Below, piece after piece: positions 1-10,640 of a stretch of 64,000 bases of DNA; the first letter of the stretch is position 1, and each line of letters begins with the position of its first letter. Source of the stretch: Drechmeria coniospora (taxonomy: Eukaryota; Ascomycota; Sordariomycetes; Hypocreales; Ophiocordycipitaceae); NCBI RefSeq assembly GCF_001625195.1, contig NC_054389.1, positions 12,210,520 to 12,274,519 of the forward strand, given 5' to 3'. Under the pieces are notes generated by a model. The model was not told the origin of the DNA, ran no database searches, and saw nothing but the letters and a program-made list of their open reading frames with translations. The translations under genes were made by a program, and so were the position numbers.

Positions 1-484
1 CGAGCTCGCGCGATTCCGGCCCGCGTGCGGGAGCCGGCTTTCGGGGTGCAGCCGATGGCCGCTCGTGAGGCACTCGGGCGTCAGCGGGCGCGCGGAGCCG
101 GGCAGCGGCTTCCGGGGAATGTTGCGGGCCGAGGCGCTGTCGTCGCTCGACTGGCGGTCGTCCTCGGCGCCGAGGCGAGGCGAGGCAGCGACGTCGGGTG
201 TCACCTCGAGGTGGACGTAGTAGAGCGAGTTGGCGACGTCCTCGGCCGTGACGCTCTTGGCCCGGGGTTTGAAGGTCGAGAGGATGACATCTGAAGGCGG
301 CCGAGAAGGGCAGGGTTAGCGACGAGGGCCTCCCGACGGCGGCGAGATCGAACGTACCTCGCGTGCCCGGGACGCGGGAGATGTAGAGCACGACGGGCTC
401 CTGCTTCTCCTCGTTGGGCTTTTCGGGATACTGGGGCGGGTTGGAGGCGAGGCTGTTGAGGGAGGCCAGAGAGCGGGCCTCCAT
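1..484 (-). CDS. conserved ascomycete protein of unknown function, 5' part (runs off window)
   Basis: Two exons are visible on the minus strand. Exon 1 runs 484 to 358 (42 codons plus one base), the intron 357 to 291 (67 nt; donor GTACGT, branch GCTAAC, acceptor TTCAG), and exon 2 from 290 to beyond base 1. The protein starts MEARSLASLNSLASNPPQYP, then has a stretch ending VVLYISRVPGTR, and crosses the splice into DVILSTFKP and a VTAEDVANSLYYVHLE segment. After about residue 75 it becomes polar and low in complexity (DDRQSSDDSAS). Known: fungal genomes carry an uncharacterised protein with this N-terminal layout (SLASNPPQYP, LYI.RVPG, DV.L...KP, SLYYVH); this is recalled, not searched. No catalytic motif or signal peptide is seen, so it is probably intracellular. 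Splicing restores this conserved block exactly, which is strong support for the model. The C-terminus lies outside the window. Confidence 0.85.
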   Translation of the reverse strand, partial: MEARSLASLNSLASNPPQYPEKPNEEKQEPVVLYISRVPGTRGTFDLAAVGRPSSLTLPFSAAFRCHPLDLQTPGQERHGRGRRQLALLRPPRGDTRRRCLASPRRRGRPPVERRQRLGPQHSPEAAARLRAPADARVPHERPSAAPRKPAPARGPESREL

Positions 485-496
485 GGCGGCGGCGAC

Positions 497-668
497 GGGT
501 CGTGGGCCGGGCCGGCAACCGTCGTCTCGGCCCCTTGATCGGCGGCGTCCTCAGTGCCGCAGGGGGAGATGGCGGCGGCGTCGGGTCGTGGGCCGGGCCG
601 GCAACCTTTGTCTCGGACCCTTTGATCGGCGGCGTCCTCAGTGCCGCAGGGAGAGATGCCGGCCGCTC
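497..668. repeat. 86-bp tandem duplication just upstream of the first gene
   Basis: Two copies, starting at 497 and 583, share the block from GGGTCGTGGGCCGGGC to TCAGTGCCGCAGGG with a few differences. They begin 13 bases upstream of the minus-strand ATG at 484, so they form its 5' leader or proximal promoter. Confidence 0.8.
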
Positions 669-737
669 GGCCGACGATGGTGCTGGTGGAGGGACCGTCT
701 CGCAGGACGCATGGGGGGAGAAGTCGGCAGTGGAGGA

Positions 738-846
738 GTTGGTGCGGCAGCGGTCGGCACGGGAGCGGTTGGTACGGGAGCAGTTGGTACGGGAGCGGTT
801 GATACGGGAGCGGTTGGTAGGGAGCGGTCGGTACGGGAGCGGTCGG
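738..846. repeat. 15-bp minisatellite
   Basis: About seven imperfect copies of GCGGTTGGTACGGGA. The unit is a multiple of three, so spurious repeated-peptide frames stay open on both strands. It lies upstream of the first gene. Confidence 0.8.
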
Positions 847-1761
847 CGTGCGAGTTTGCGGTAGGGCAGGAAGGCGTCGAAACGACACGATGGACGGGCG
901 GCCGAGGGACGTGATATTAGTATCGCAACGGCGGCGTGGGTTGATGGCGTCTGGTCGTCGGTCGTCGGTCGTCGGCCGTCGGCGTTCAGGGATCAGGGTT
1001 CTCGAGGTCAGAGTTTGGCGTCACGGGACGAGGTGGGAGAAGAGAAGAGAGGGGCAAGATTCGCGAGCGGTCGATTGGAAAGGTCACTCGAATGGTGGCA
1101 GGCGGCGGTGTGGCTGTGCCAGTGGCTCGTCGAGGGTACGTACCGCTCTCGCCGATCTTCCGTCGAGGCCCAACGTGCTGACAAAGGCGAGCAGGCCGAG
1201 GGTGGCACGTGAGCAAGGAGGAGAACGAGGCCAGTCGTCAAGCAGCGGATGGTATTAATGGTATTAAGGTATAATAGATATCGAGAACAAGTACTGTACA
1301 GGCAAGAAATACGGCACAAGGACGGTGTAAAGTACCGTTACTCCGTCGCCATGCTTGCTTCCTTGTACCGAATGCAGAGTACATCTACAGCCATGTACAT
1401 GTACACTGCCCCGTACTGCACCGTCCGTACGTCGTAGGCGTTACAACTACATGGTGTGAACCGTCCATCCGCATCATCCCATCAAGCACCGCGCGACGAC
1501 GAGCGCGACGGCGCCAAGGGAACGGGATGGATGTTGATTTACCGTATTTTGCCGTCGGGGGTGGGTCGGTTGGAAAGTCGTCGTCATCTTCTGCGGCGGG
1601 ATGCCGGATCATGGGGTGGCATGGCCTGAAGCGCAGGGGCGCCGAGGGCTGCGTACAGGCCAGGGGGTGCCACGACGGTGGGCGCGGCGCAAGTGCTGTA
1701 ATACTTGCTTGTAGCACGGAGCACAACGACAGCCACTCCGGACCATGACTGCGCACGCCAT
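847..1761. other. intergenic, no supported gene
   Basis: Only short overlapping frames with no recognisable protein and no credible splice pattern were seen. A GTAC-rich, AT-richer patch lies at about 1250-1440. Confidence 0.5.
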
Positions 1762-1953
1762 TTCAGCGCAGGCGGTGTATTAATTATAGGCCTAGAACTG
1801 TACCGTATTCAGTGCAGGCGGTGTATTAATTATAGGCCTAGAACTGTACCGTATTCAGTGCAGGCGGTGTATTAATTGTAGGCACCTAGAACTGTACCGT
1901 ATTCAGTGCAGGCGGTGCATTGATTATAGGCACCTAGAACTGTACCGTACCGT
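1762..1953. repeat. 46-48-bp tandem repeat, four copies
   Basis: Copies begin at about 1762, 1808, 1854 and 1902. Each holds TTCAGTGCAGGCGGTGTATT followed by a TAGGCCTAGAACTGTACCGTA block. The last two copies have GGCACCTAG where the first two have GGCCTAG. Confidence 0.85.
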
Positions 1954-3864
1954 ACCGCCACCTGGCAGCAGGAGATGTGCCAACCTCCAGTACCGCAGTA
2001 CCTAGGTGTGCGTCCCCAGGGGCCGGCTTATGCTTATGCCTGCCCACCAACAGCACCCCCAGCACCAAGGCAGCTCCCCGTCCGTAGGTACCTAGCAGAT
2101 AGTACTAACCTAGGTAGTGCTAACCTCGTACTACCAACTTACTAGGCACCTAGTACTTGTGTGCTGGGTAAATATCAGTACTAGGTACCTAGTAGGTAAT
2201 AGTACCTACCAGCCAGGCTGTGCCCAGGTACCGCTGAGGAATGGTACCTGCCAGGTAGCGCATGACACGACGCGCACACGCCGCTTTCGCCGTCGGCCAA
2301 GCACCCAAGCTTCCGTCCTTTGTACCCCAAGATCAAGTGTACTTGCACGCAGGCCATGCCGACGAGTGCATGTGGGCGCCGGCGCTCGTGCTGTAAGCAG
2401 TCTGCGGCGGGAGACAAGGTTCAGGTTGCAAGCAGACGGCCGTGTTCGGGCCTTGGGCCGCACTTTGACTTTCTCGCGTCATGCCCGTCGCGGCTTGGCA
2501 TGCGTTCATGCCCTTCCTTGCGGCGGCGGTCGTGACGTAGGTGTCGCCGTCGTGGCATCGTCAAGCCTCCCGTCGGCTTGGGCCGCCACGAGGTGGTGTG
2601 CCGCCGGTGTGCATGTGTGTGCATTTCGTCGCGAATGACACCGGAAATCGGTGGACCGAGTGCGTCCGTCCATGGCACGCCTGCGACGCGCATGCATGTG
2701 CCGTTCGTCTCGCGCCGCGCAGTGCTTCGAGGGCATCGGTGGACGACAGGAGTCTTGGGGCGTCCTGGCACCACCGGCGGCGGACGGGCGATGCCGGAGA
2801 CGGGCCTCGGAACCATTTGCGTGCCGCGTCGTGCCGACACCTCCGTGGCCGTTCCTCGCCGCACCATGCCGGGTTGCGACGGCGCGCACGCGTGTACTTG
2901 TCGTATGCGGCACTTATGCAGCGCATCGAGGTACCTGATTGCGCGTACGGAGCACACTGCTGCGACTCCCCTACACGTACAGCACAGGCACAGGCAAGCA
3001 CAAGGTAGGTAGGTACCCAGTACCTCGGCACCCACGGATGGAGTACTTAATAATGCCCGCAGCACACCCGAGCAAGTCGTCCTTGCAGCGCGAGCATTGC
3101 ACGTCGACGCGTGCTTGCGGTCGCATTTCCGCTCCGTACCGAGTGCCGTGTTTCATGGCAGCAAGCATGACGGTGCAGGTGGCCAGCAATCTAGCTTGCC
3201 GTGCCATGCAGACGAGGACATGCGAGTGCGAGCCTGAGATGGTCGGTCTCAGCACACCCACGGCACCGGTACCTGTCGACGCAAGTACCTAGTACTTGCG
3301 GCATGAACGCAGCCTTCGGCACACAGAGGCCTGCACCCAGCCCGCGCCGTGCTCGTGCAGTACAACGACAACCACTGCGAGCTGCCGCGCTTGGTTCTGC
3401 ACTCCGTGCTCAAAATCCATCACATCACTGATATGGTACATGACACCAACAGCACTTGGTTGGGCACGCACATGGTGCGTTGCGCGGCCGCAGAAATGAA
3501 AACGCCGCCGGCTCACCCGACACGGACACCTACGTCAGCGCTCCGTCACGGGCTTGCCTTTGCCCGCCTCCGTGCGCGATGCAGGCAGCGCCCCGCCTTT
3601 TGCTTCGCCGACGACGGTGCCCAGTCCGCTTCGCCTGGCCACCCGACGAGTTGGGTCGCCGCCTCGGCACGGCTTCGGACAGGGTGACGAGGCGCTCAAA
3701 AGCTCGATCCGATGCGGCCACGGCGTCCTTGCGAGCGCGAGGTGCCGTCGCTCCAGATCGGTAGCCTGACGATGGTGGCCGTGGCCAGCGCGGCGGGTCG
3801 GCCAGTGCACGTGACCCAGAATGTGTTGGTGCCCAGCGAGGTGCCCGGAGCAGTTGCACTCGCC
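1954..3864. other. intergenic region rich in GTACC/CCTAG words
   Basis: The words AGGTACC, CCTAGG and TACCTAGTA recur densely between 2040 and 2260 and again near 3000-3300. Several overlapping frames are open on both strands, but none has a recognisable domain, signal peptide or intron pattern. No gene is called. Confidence 0.5.
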
Positions 3865-4560
3865 GTAGGTGTGTACTTGTGGTGGGTGTACTTGTGGTGG
3901 GTGTACTTGTGGTGGGTGTACTTGTGGTAGGTGACCTTGCTGTAGGTGTACTTGCCTTAGGTGTACTTGCGGTAGGTGTACTTGTGGTAAGTGTACTTGT
4001 GGTAGGTGTACTTCTTGTAAGTGTACTTGTGGTAGGTGTACTTGCGGTAGATACGCTTGCTGTAGGTGTACTTGCCTCAGTTGTACTTGCGGTAGGTGTA
4101 CTTGCGGTGGATACGCTTGCTGTAGGTGTGCTTGCCTTAGGTGTACTTGCGTACCTAGTAGGTGAACTTGCAGTAGGTGTACTTGCAGTAGGTGTACTTG
4201 CAGTAGGTGTACTTGCTGTAGGTGTACTTGCTGTAAGTAGGTGCACTTGTAGATGTGCTTGCTGTAGATGTGCTTGCAGTAGGTGTGCTTGCAGTAGGTG
4301 CACTGTACTTACTAGGTACTTGCTGTAGGTGTACTTGCTGTAGGTGTACTGTACTTACTAGGTACATGCTGTAGGTGTACTTGCTGTAGGGTACTTGCTG
4401 TAGCAGTGCCTGCTGTAAGTAGGTGCACGTGCTGTAGATGCGCTTGCTGTAGGTGTGCTTGCTGTAGGAGAGCTCGCCTAGGAGAGCTTGCCTAGGAGTG
4501 CTTGCTGTAGGTGAGCTTGTTGTATGTGTAATTGCCGTAGGCGTAATACTTGCTGTCGGT
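3865..4560. repeat. 15-bp minisatellite, about 45 copies
   Basis: A long array of TAGGTGTACTTGCGG/CTG-type units, interrupted by ACTAGGTACTTGCTG variants after 4300. The three-base periodicity keeps long artefactual frames open on both strands; these are not genes. Confidence 0.9.
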
Positions 4561-5335
4561 GTGCTGATGCCAAGGTGCGTGTAGGGCACTGTACTGTACG
4601 GAGCTGTCGCGGGGACCCGCTGGAGACGTCTGCGGAGTCGCCGAAAGTACCCGGCCCACGCCGCACCAAGCTCCGTATGCCCGCCCCTGTTACATCCCAA
4701 CTCGCGGCCCCACCACCGACGCCCACGGCGATGCTGGTTGGCTGGCCCCTCCCCCCCCCCGGCGGCAGGCGCAATCCGAAACGGCTCCGTATCGAGAATC
4801 GTGTTTGACGGCAGGAAAGAAGGAACGATGGGGTCCCCAGGAGCCGGACGGCAGGCGCTCGACGCACGCCGGGCGGGCGACAAACGCCAACGTGCCGGTA
4901 CTGTTCTCCTCACTGTGCAGAGTACCCCGTGGTACTTGGGTGTCTGGGCTCCAGGTACCGTCTACAAGCATTGTCCCGACGAACCTGCCCACGCGCGAGG
5001 TACCGATGACACCTGCGGTACGTGTGCCGACCGGACGGCCGTAGCCATGAGGTACCTGCTCGTCGTGGACGGCACCTCGCCGCACCGTGGGCGGCCCGGG
5101 CGATCCCTTTTCCGTGCCACCTGCGCTCTCGCCACCGAGCAACGACCTCGACCTCCCCCTCCCGACCTCCCCCTCCCGTCCTCCCCACGAAGCGTCGCCG
5201 CCCCCCTCCCCCCCCATCCTCTCTCGACGAGGGCGTTTGGTTTGGGCCGACGTGTCTAGCTGAGACGTCTCATTCTCGGAAACCTCCACCCGCCGCGAGG
5301 GTCGCCCGTTTGTTTGCCTGCGTTCCCTCGCGGCG
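4561..5335. other. intergenic, no supported gene
   Basis: Cytosine-rich sequence with several overlapping frames but no recognisable protein. Short C- and CT-tracts occur at 5150-5225. Confidence 0.45.
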
Positions 5336-5867
5336 TGCATATAACGTGTCCGCCTGCTGCACCCGCCGGCATGGAGAAGACGCATCTTTCGTCCCCCGTC
5401 CCCTCGCTTCGTTCTGACCAGGTGCAAACTGCACTGGTCCTCCATGCTCCGAGGAAGCGCATAAGCCGGCGAGGTTGTCTTCTGGCAAGGCTGCCACCGT
5501 TGCCGTCGTCGCTTTTTTTTTTTTTTTTTTTTCATTCCTCTTCTTGCCGTCGCTGGCCTTTTCTCGTCTCACGCGCCGAGCTCCTTCAACTCTCGTCGAC
5601 TCTCGTCGCCCTTCGTCGCCCTTTGTCGCCCCTCTCACCTTCTCCTCGCTTGCTTCCTCGCCATTCCGTCGTCGACGCTCGGCCTGCTTGGGCATTGTGC
5701 TCGTACGCCTTCATACTCTCTCTGTCCGGCCAAGCTGCTCGACACGCCATCGCACCCCCCCGTCGCCCCCAGCGCCGCCTCGTTCCCGCTCGACGACCGC
5801 ACCGCACCGCCGCAGTTGATCTGCCGCGCCTCACGCACCCTTCGTCGTCCCATCTCCGGCCGCCACC
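5336..5867 (+). promoter_or_regulatory. probable promoter and pyrimidine-rich leader of the 5868 gene
   Basis: A TATA-like TGCATATAAC lies at 5336-5345. It is followed by a strongly pyrimidine-rich stretch including a T20-type run at 5512-5532 and CT blocks up to the start codon. Pyrimidine tracts before the start are common in filamentous fungal promoters. The distance from TATA to ATG (over 500 bases) would need a long leader or a 5' UTR intron; the transcription start is not known. Confidence 0.4.
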
Positions 5868-6263
5868 ATGCGGCACTTCTTCCTCGCCGCCTTCGTGCTG
5901 CTCGAGGCGACGCACGCGGCGATGGCGACGCCCTCGGCGGACCTCGTGGCCGCCACACCACCGACCGTGGCGACGCCGAAGCTCACACCCGTCGACGACG
6001 CGCCGCCCCGTGTCGTCGTGGAAAAGTACCCCGACGCCGGCCATGAGCTCTCGCTGGTGCCGGGAACGGTCTTTGTCAACGCGCTCGACACCGACAACGC
6101 GACGGCCGCGACGGGCGACTTGGTGGCCTTTGACGTCGCCGACGTGGACCTGTCCCGCGTCGGCGCCCTCGGCTACATCGGCCTGCTGCTCTACATGACC
6201 TTTATCGCCTGGAACCCGGGGAGCCAGAGTTTTTGGATGGGAGACGAGCTGGCCAAGGCATGA
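5868..6263 (+). CDS. small secreted or membrane protein of unknown function
   Basis: 131 residues in one exon. The start is well supported: GCCACCATG is an optimal fungal context. Residues 1-20 form a hydrophobic signal peptide (FFLAAFVLLEATHA) with likely cleavage near A17-A20. The middle is Ala/Thr/Pro/Val-rich and acidic (DDAPPRVVVEKYPD, FVNALDTDNATAATGD) with one N-glycosylation sequon (NAT). Residues about 98-115 (GALGYIGLLLYMTFIAW) could be a single membrane span near the C-terminus, followed by NPGSQSFWMGDELAKA. There is no cysteine in the mature part. The family is not recognised; a tail-anchored surface protein is possible. Support comes from the signal peptide, the start context and normal GC-rich codon use. 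Confidence 0.65.
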   Translation: MRHFFLAAFVLLEATHAAMATPSADLVAATPPTVATPKLTPVDDAPPRVVVEKYPDAGHELSLVPGTVFVNALDTDNATAATGDLVAFDVADVDLSRVGALGYIGLLLYMTFIAWNPGSQSFWMGDELAKA

Positions 6264-6759
6264 GATGAGAGGGCGCCATCGACGGAGCCTGGGAGTGTGT
6301 CTGCATTGTTTTTTTACCCGGCCATCATGTAGCGGCGTGGATACTCCGACTACGAGCGAGCATGTCTTATTGTCATGGTTTTACATATAATACATATACC
6401 ACTTTTGTCGCCATTTTGTTGGCCGCCGGATATGCGTGACCGTCGTCCTTGGGCGGGAGGAAAGCCGTGGGCATTTTGTGATGCGTCCGTTGCCACCTCC
6501 TGATCCAACTCCCTCTGCCTTGGCCATTGCGTGCGTGCGAGAAATGGTGTGCGCATCGGGACGTCGCCGTGCATGAGCGTGACAGGGCGACACTCTTGCT
6601 GGTAAAAGAAGTTGAAACCAAGAGTTATCCGGGAATTTGCAAAGGCGATTATTTTGGAAGTAACAGTGACGGTGCAGTCTGATTACGTAATCGATGGTAG
6701 GTACAGTATGGCCTCGTTGCAAAATGCTTCGCGTCCAAACTGCCGTTTCTCCAAAATGC
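6264..6759. other. 3' flank, no supported gene
   Basis: Moderately AT-rich sequence after the 5868 gene, with ACATATAATACATATACC near 6380. No credible coding frame is seen. Confidence 0.4.
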
Positions 6760-6925
6760 CGTCCATCCGAAATGCTTCCATCCGAAATGCTTCCATCCGA
6801 AATGCTTCCATCCGAAATGCTTCCATCCAAACTGCCTTTGTCCAAACTGCCTTCGTCCAAACTGCCTTTTGCCTTTCCTCCAAACTGCCTTTTGCCTTTC
6901 CTCCAAAATGCCCTCCATCCAACAT
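6760..6925. repeat. two adjoining 15-bp minisatellites
   Basis: About five copies of TCCATCCGAAATGCT pass into four copies of TCCAAACTGCCTTTG and then longer CTGCCTTTTGCCTTTCCTCC variants. The units look derived from each other (TCCAAA or TCCGAA followed by a similar tail). Confidence 0.85.
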
Positions 6926-7412
6926 GACTCTCATCCACTCCCCTCCCACCCTCTCGCCATAAAAAAAGGTCACAAGCTCAACGATGATGGGCCGTTCGAA
7001 CCGGTATTCACGGCACCATCCATCCTCGCCTGGGCACATGGCAAATACAGTCGGCACCCCAAGCCCGCCATCGCCTTCGCCTTCGTCCTGCCGACTCTCG
7101 ACACCATCACGGTAGACCTGCAACCTCGAAGTGGCAGAGAGAGGCATCACATCTGCTTGCGACAATGGAAGTCGGGAATCGACAGCAAAAGCACCGTGGA
7201 AAGTGGAAAATATACAATGAATTCATGCAATTGATCAAACTCTATGCTAAACCCATGTCATAAATGTGGAAGAAATTGGTGCGCAAACATGCTAAACCTG
7301 CTCCGAAACAAAGAATCGGCCAAACAACTGAGACGACGCTAAAGCGTGGGGAATGAAAAGAGAAAATGTTGAAAAAAAATCAAGGACGGGTGGAAAAGAA
7401 AACACCGGCACC
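6926..7412. other. 3' flank of the HsbA-type gene, no supported gene
   Basis: The stretch holds the presumed 3' UTR and terminator zone of the minus-strand gene ending at 7413. No independent gene is evident. Confidence 0.4.
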
Positions 7413-8339
7413 TTAGCTGCTCTTGCCGAGGCCGCCGAGGAGCGAGGTGAAGCCGCTGAGGAGAGAGCTCATGCCGCCCAGGGACGAGCTGCCAGCGGCG
7501 GGGGCCTTGGCCGCCGTGGTCGTCGTGGTCGTCGCCGAGCTCTTTCCCGCCATGGAGAGAAGAGAGCTGGCCATGGGCATGATAATGTCCATGAAGCTGC
7601 GGCGCTCGAGGTCCCTCTTGACGGTCGTCTTGGCCGGGGAGAGGGCGGACATGAACTTGGTGAACATGGGGACGAGGGGCGCGGCCATGGTCATGAGGCT
7701 GGTCAGGAAATCGCGACGCTCGAGCTCGACGCTCCTCCTCTGGACCGAGTTGCTCTTGACGCCGACCTGAGCGCGGCCCGAGCCGTCCTTGTTGACGCAC
7801 TTGGCGTCGGCGTAGGTCTCCTGGGCCTCGATGACAATCTCCTCGAGCAGGTCCATGACGGGGTCGATGATGGGCAGCAGGCCGTTGGGGAACTTGGAGA
7901 GGGCGGCCTGGAGCAGCAGGTGCGTGTTGTCGGCGATGTCGTCGAGGTTGTCGCGGACGTCGTCGCAGGCGTTGGCCGCCGCGATCTTGGGCCGGCTGCG
8001 GATCATGTCGGCCTGGAGCTGGTGGCCCGTGGCGAGGAAGGAGGCGGCGGTGCCCGAGAGGTCATAGGGCGCGCCGGCGTCGAGCATGCCCGACTTGCTG
8101 ATCTCGGCAGTGCCGTCCTGGAGCATCTTGTTGAGCTTCTTGGAGGCGGCGATGACGCCGCTCACGTCGGTGTCGAGGTTCTGGAGCGCGTGGTCGATTT
8201 CGTTCATCTGGCTGGCGACGTTGGTCATGACCGTCTTGACCGTGTTGACGTCGCGCTTGGCCGGCTCGCCGAGGTGGACGGCGGGGATGAGGCCGGCCAT
8301 GGCGCCCGAGGCGAGGGAGAGGTAGGTGAGGTACTGCAT
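7413..8339 (-). CDS. HsbA-family secreted surface-binding protein with Kex2-like C-terminal sites
   Basis: 308 residues, intronless. The start is the ATG at 8339 (MQYLTYLSLASGAMAG). Longer in-frame readings only translate the CAC/CAG microsatellite of the leader. Residues 1-20 are a signal peptide, and AKR at 27-29 is a likely Kex2 pro-site. Residues about 29-185 match the hydrophobic surface-binding protein A / cell-wall galactomannoprotein family: a four-helix pattern with DVNTVKTVMTNVASQMNEID, two cysteines (C125, C181) and LLLQAALSKFPNGLLPIIDPVM. Known: HsbA proteins adsorb to hydrophobic surfaces and can recruit hydrolases. The C-terminal 110 residues are unusual. Dibasic sites at 201-202, 208-209, 241-242 and 246-247 delimit two similar hydrophobic segments starting LERRDFLTSLM and LERRSFMDIIM. 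A Thr/Ala/Gly/Ser tail follows, with no GPI signal. Confidence 0.9.
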   Translation of the reverse strand: MQYLTYLSLASGAMAGLIPAVHLGEPAKRDVNTVKTVMTNVASQMNEIDHALQNLDTDVSGVIAASKKLNKMLQDGTAEISKSGMLDAGAPYDLSGTAASFLATGHQLQADMIRSRPKIAAANACDDVRDNLDDIADNTHLLLQAALSKFPNGLLPIIDPVMDLLEEIVIEAQETYADAKCVNKDGSGRAQVGVKSNSVQRRSVELERRDFLTSLMTMAAPLVPMFTKFMSALSPAKTTVKRDLERRSFMDIIMPMASSLLSMAGKSSATTTTTTAAKAPAAGSSSLGGMSSLLSGFTSLLGGLGKSS

Positions 8340-8345
8340 TTTGAG

Positions 8346-8482
8346 GTGGTGGTGGTGGTGGTGGTGTTGTTGGTGTTGTTGCTGCTGGTGCTGGTGCTGG
8401 TGCTGGTGCTGGTGTTGGTGCTGGTGCTGGTGCTGGTGCTGGTGCTGGTGTTGGTGTTGGTGCTGGTGTTGCTGTGGTAGTT
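8346..8482 (-). repeat. CAC/CAG microsatellite in the HsbA-type gene leader
   Basis: A run of TGG triplets followed by about twenty TGGTGC-type hexamers on the plus strand. On the minus strand it lies between the TATA box and the ATG, so it is probably transcribed in the 5' UTR. Its length is likely to vary between strains. Confidence 0.85.
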
Positions 8483-8540
8483 GTGGTGGTTGGTTTGCTG
8501 ATGATGATGAGAGAGTCCATGAGACGGGCGAGCGCGTGCC

Positions 8541-8547
8541 TTTATAC
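8541..8547 (-). promoter_or_regulatory. TATA box of the HsbA-type gene
   Basis: GTATAAAGG on the minus strand, about 200 bases upstream of the ATG at 8339, with the microsatellite leader between. Confidence 0.6.
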
Positions 8548-8569
8548 TGATGAATCGGCAGCATCACCG

Positions 8570-9357
8570 ACGAGGACGGCGTAAACGACGTTTGGCGTGC
8601 TCAGCCTCCGACGACGTTGTTTGTTTCGCCTCCGCTTGTTCGGATGAAACAGAGGGTCCGGGATGAGCGAGCTGGCGCCCCGTCGCCGGCGCGGGTGCCA
8701 TGGCTGGAAGGAGTACGAGGAGGAACGGCCGTGGCGTCGTTGACGTTTCCCAGGGACCTTGTCATGATGAGACACGAGGCTGTCGTCCTGATCTGATACA
8801 GGCACTGGCGGTACGTACCGACCTGGCAGCCCCGTGCTCCGTTGTACTCGCAAGCACGGCTGACATGTACCAGCGGCGGCGCGCGCGGCGGTGGGAGTAC
8901 ATGCAGATCGGTACAGGCCACGTACATGCCATCACGGGTGTGGATGGTGAGTCTACCGCCGGTAGGTGCAAGTACTCGCACACGCACGCGGCGGCGACGA
9001 GTACCTGCGTGTACAAGCGGTGGGTGCCGGAGGGACATGTACAAGTCCTGTACGCCTGTGAGCGCCGGCACGGAGTACTCGTCGGCGCATCCGTGCGCGC
9101 ACATGTACATGCATACGCCGCGGCGCAAGTACTGCCGATGTACATGTTCACCGGGCGAGCTAGCGGCGGGTGGGGATCAGCGCCGGCCAACCGTGACCCG
9201 TGGCGGACTGCGGGGTTGCGGGGTGGCGGGGCCGCTGGCTGCGGGTTGGCGCCCGCCGTTCAGCGGCGTCCGGGGCCAGCCACGTTCCATCGTGGGAAGC
9301 TGTGGGTCTCCCCTTCGGCACCCCGATCCGATCGACGGCCACCCGTTTGTGCCAGGA
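8570..9357. other. intergenic, no supported gene
   Basis: GC-rich sequence with ACATGTAC/GTACATG words around 8860-9150 and several overlapping open frames. None has a recognisable feature. Confidence 0.45.
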
Positions 9358-9600
9358 CCAAACGGACAGGGTGCAAAGGGCGACGGCGACGGATCGCCAA
9401 CGGACAGGGTGCGAAGGGCGACGGCGACGGATCGCCAACGGACAGGATGCGAAGGGCGACGGCGACGGATCGCCAACGGCCACGGCCATGGATCGCCAAC
9501 GGCCACGGCCATGGATCGCCAACGGCCACGGCCATGGATCGCCAACGGCCACGGCCAGGGATCGCCAACGGCCAGGGATCGCCAACCGTCACGGCAGGGA
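9358..9600. repeat. compound minisatellite (about 33-bp and 24-bp units)
   Basis: Copies of GGATCGCCAACGGACAGG plus a GCGAAGGGCGACGGCGAC tail pass into a 24-bp unit GGATCGCCAACGGCCACGGC(CAT). The shared GGATCGCCAACGG core shows the second array derives from the first. Confidence 0.85.
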
Positions 9601-10189
9601 AGCAAAGTGCCCGAGGGCGAGGATCCGGACGACGAGTCGAATCGGAGACTACGCATCAACAGACGCGCGTCCTGCTTGCGGCACCGTTTGACGCTCGAAA
9701 CGCCCCGCCCGGCGCTGTTCTGTTTCTCGGCCGCAGCAGCACCGTGTTTCGTCAGAAACGGAGTGTTTGTTCGAGGTTGGGAAGCGGCGTCGACCGAACG
9801 GCTACTGCGAGGAGGCCAACACGCACGTCGCATACCCCTCGTCGGGGGGGGGACGGGTGATGCAGCGGAACCTAGCAGCTGGCCACCGCTGCACTGCCGG
9901 CCTACGAGCGTAGGCGTCCGTCGGTGCTCACAGTGGTCAGTAGCGCCCAGGAGGGGCCCTGGGGCGGGCAATCGTGCGCTGGCCTTGGCGGCGTCGCAGG
10001 GCAAAAAGGTCTCGAGAGGCCCTGGGATTACAGCGCAGGGCGGGGCTCTCGGCCACTGAAGCGGAAACGCCAAGCCCGCCGGCCGCCGACGTCACCGGAC
10101 ACGCCGATGGCCAGGGTGGCCTGAGAGGCACGCGCGACTTGTGGGCTAACAGGCGAACACAGCTATGCGCGGCAGTCCCGTTAGCCAGC
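9601..10189. other. intergenic, no supported gene
   Basis: No recognisable protein or RNA gene. Open frames here merely extend those forced open by the neighbouring minisatellite. Confidence 0.4.
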
Positions 10190-10640
10190 AAGTACCGATG
10201 CCCAGCACGACCGACGCCCAGCACGACATGATGCCCAGCATGACATGATGCCCAGCACGACCTGATGCCCAGCACGACCTGATGCCCAGCACGACCTGTT
10301 TGCCAGGAAACCTCGTTTGCCAGCAAATCCCTAGAACGTCCATTAGCCAGCGAGTCCCGATGCCCAGCACGGCCTGATGTCCAGCACGACATGATGCTCA
10401 GCACGACCTGATGCTCAGCACGGTCTGATGCCCAGCAAGACCTGTTTGCCAGGAAGCCTCGTTTGCCAGCAAATCTCGTTCGCTAGATCGTCCCGTTGGC
10501 CAGCAAGTCCCGATGCCCAGCAAGTCCCGATGCCCAGCAAGTCCCGATGCCCAGCACGTCTCGTTCGCCAGCACGTCCCGTTAACCGCGTTAACCGGGAA
10601 GCCTCTTTAGTCAGCAAGTCCTGTGAGTCAGCGAGTCCCG
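10190..10640. repeat. interspersed 17-bp minisatellite
   Basis: Many copies of GATGCCCAGCACGACCT mixed with GTTTGCCAGCAAGTCCC variants. The common core is GCCAGCA or GCCCAGCA followed by a CGTCCCG-like tail. Confidence 0.8.

Noticed and set aside
3530..4913. Long repeated-peptide frames (TASTPTAS and VGVLAVGVL types) on both strands
   Set aside because: They arise from a 15-bp minisatellite whose unit is a multiple of three; there are no start context, promoter or flanking domains.
8340..8567. N-terminal His/Gln extension of the HsbA-type protein
   Set aside because: It translates the CAC/CAG microsatellite of the leader. The internal ATG at 8339 begins a perfect signal peptide.
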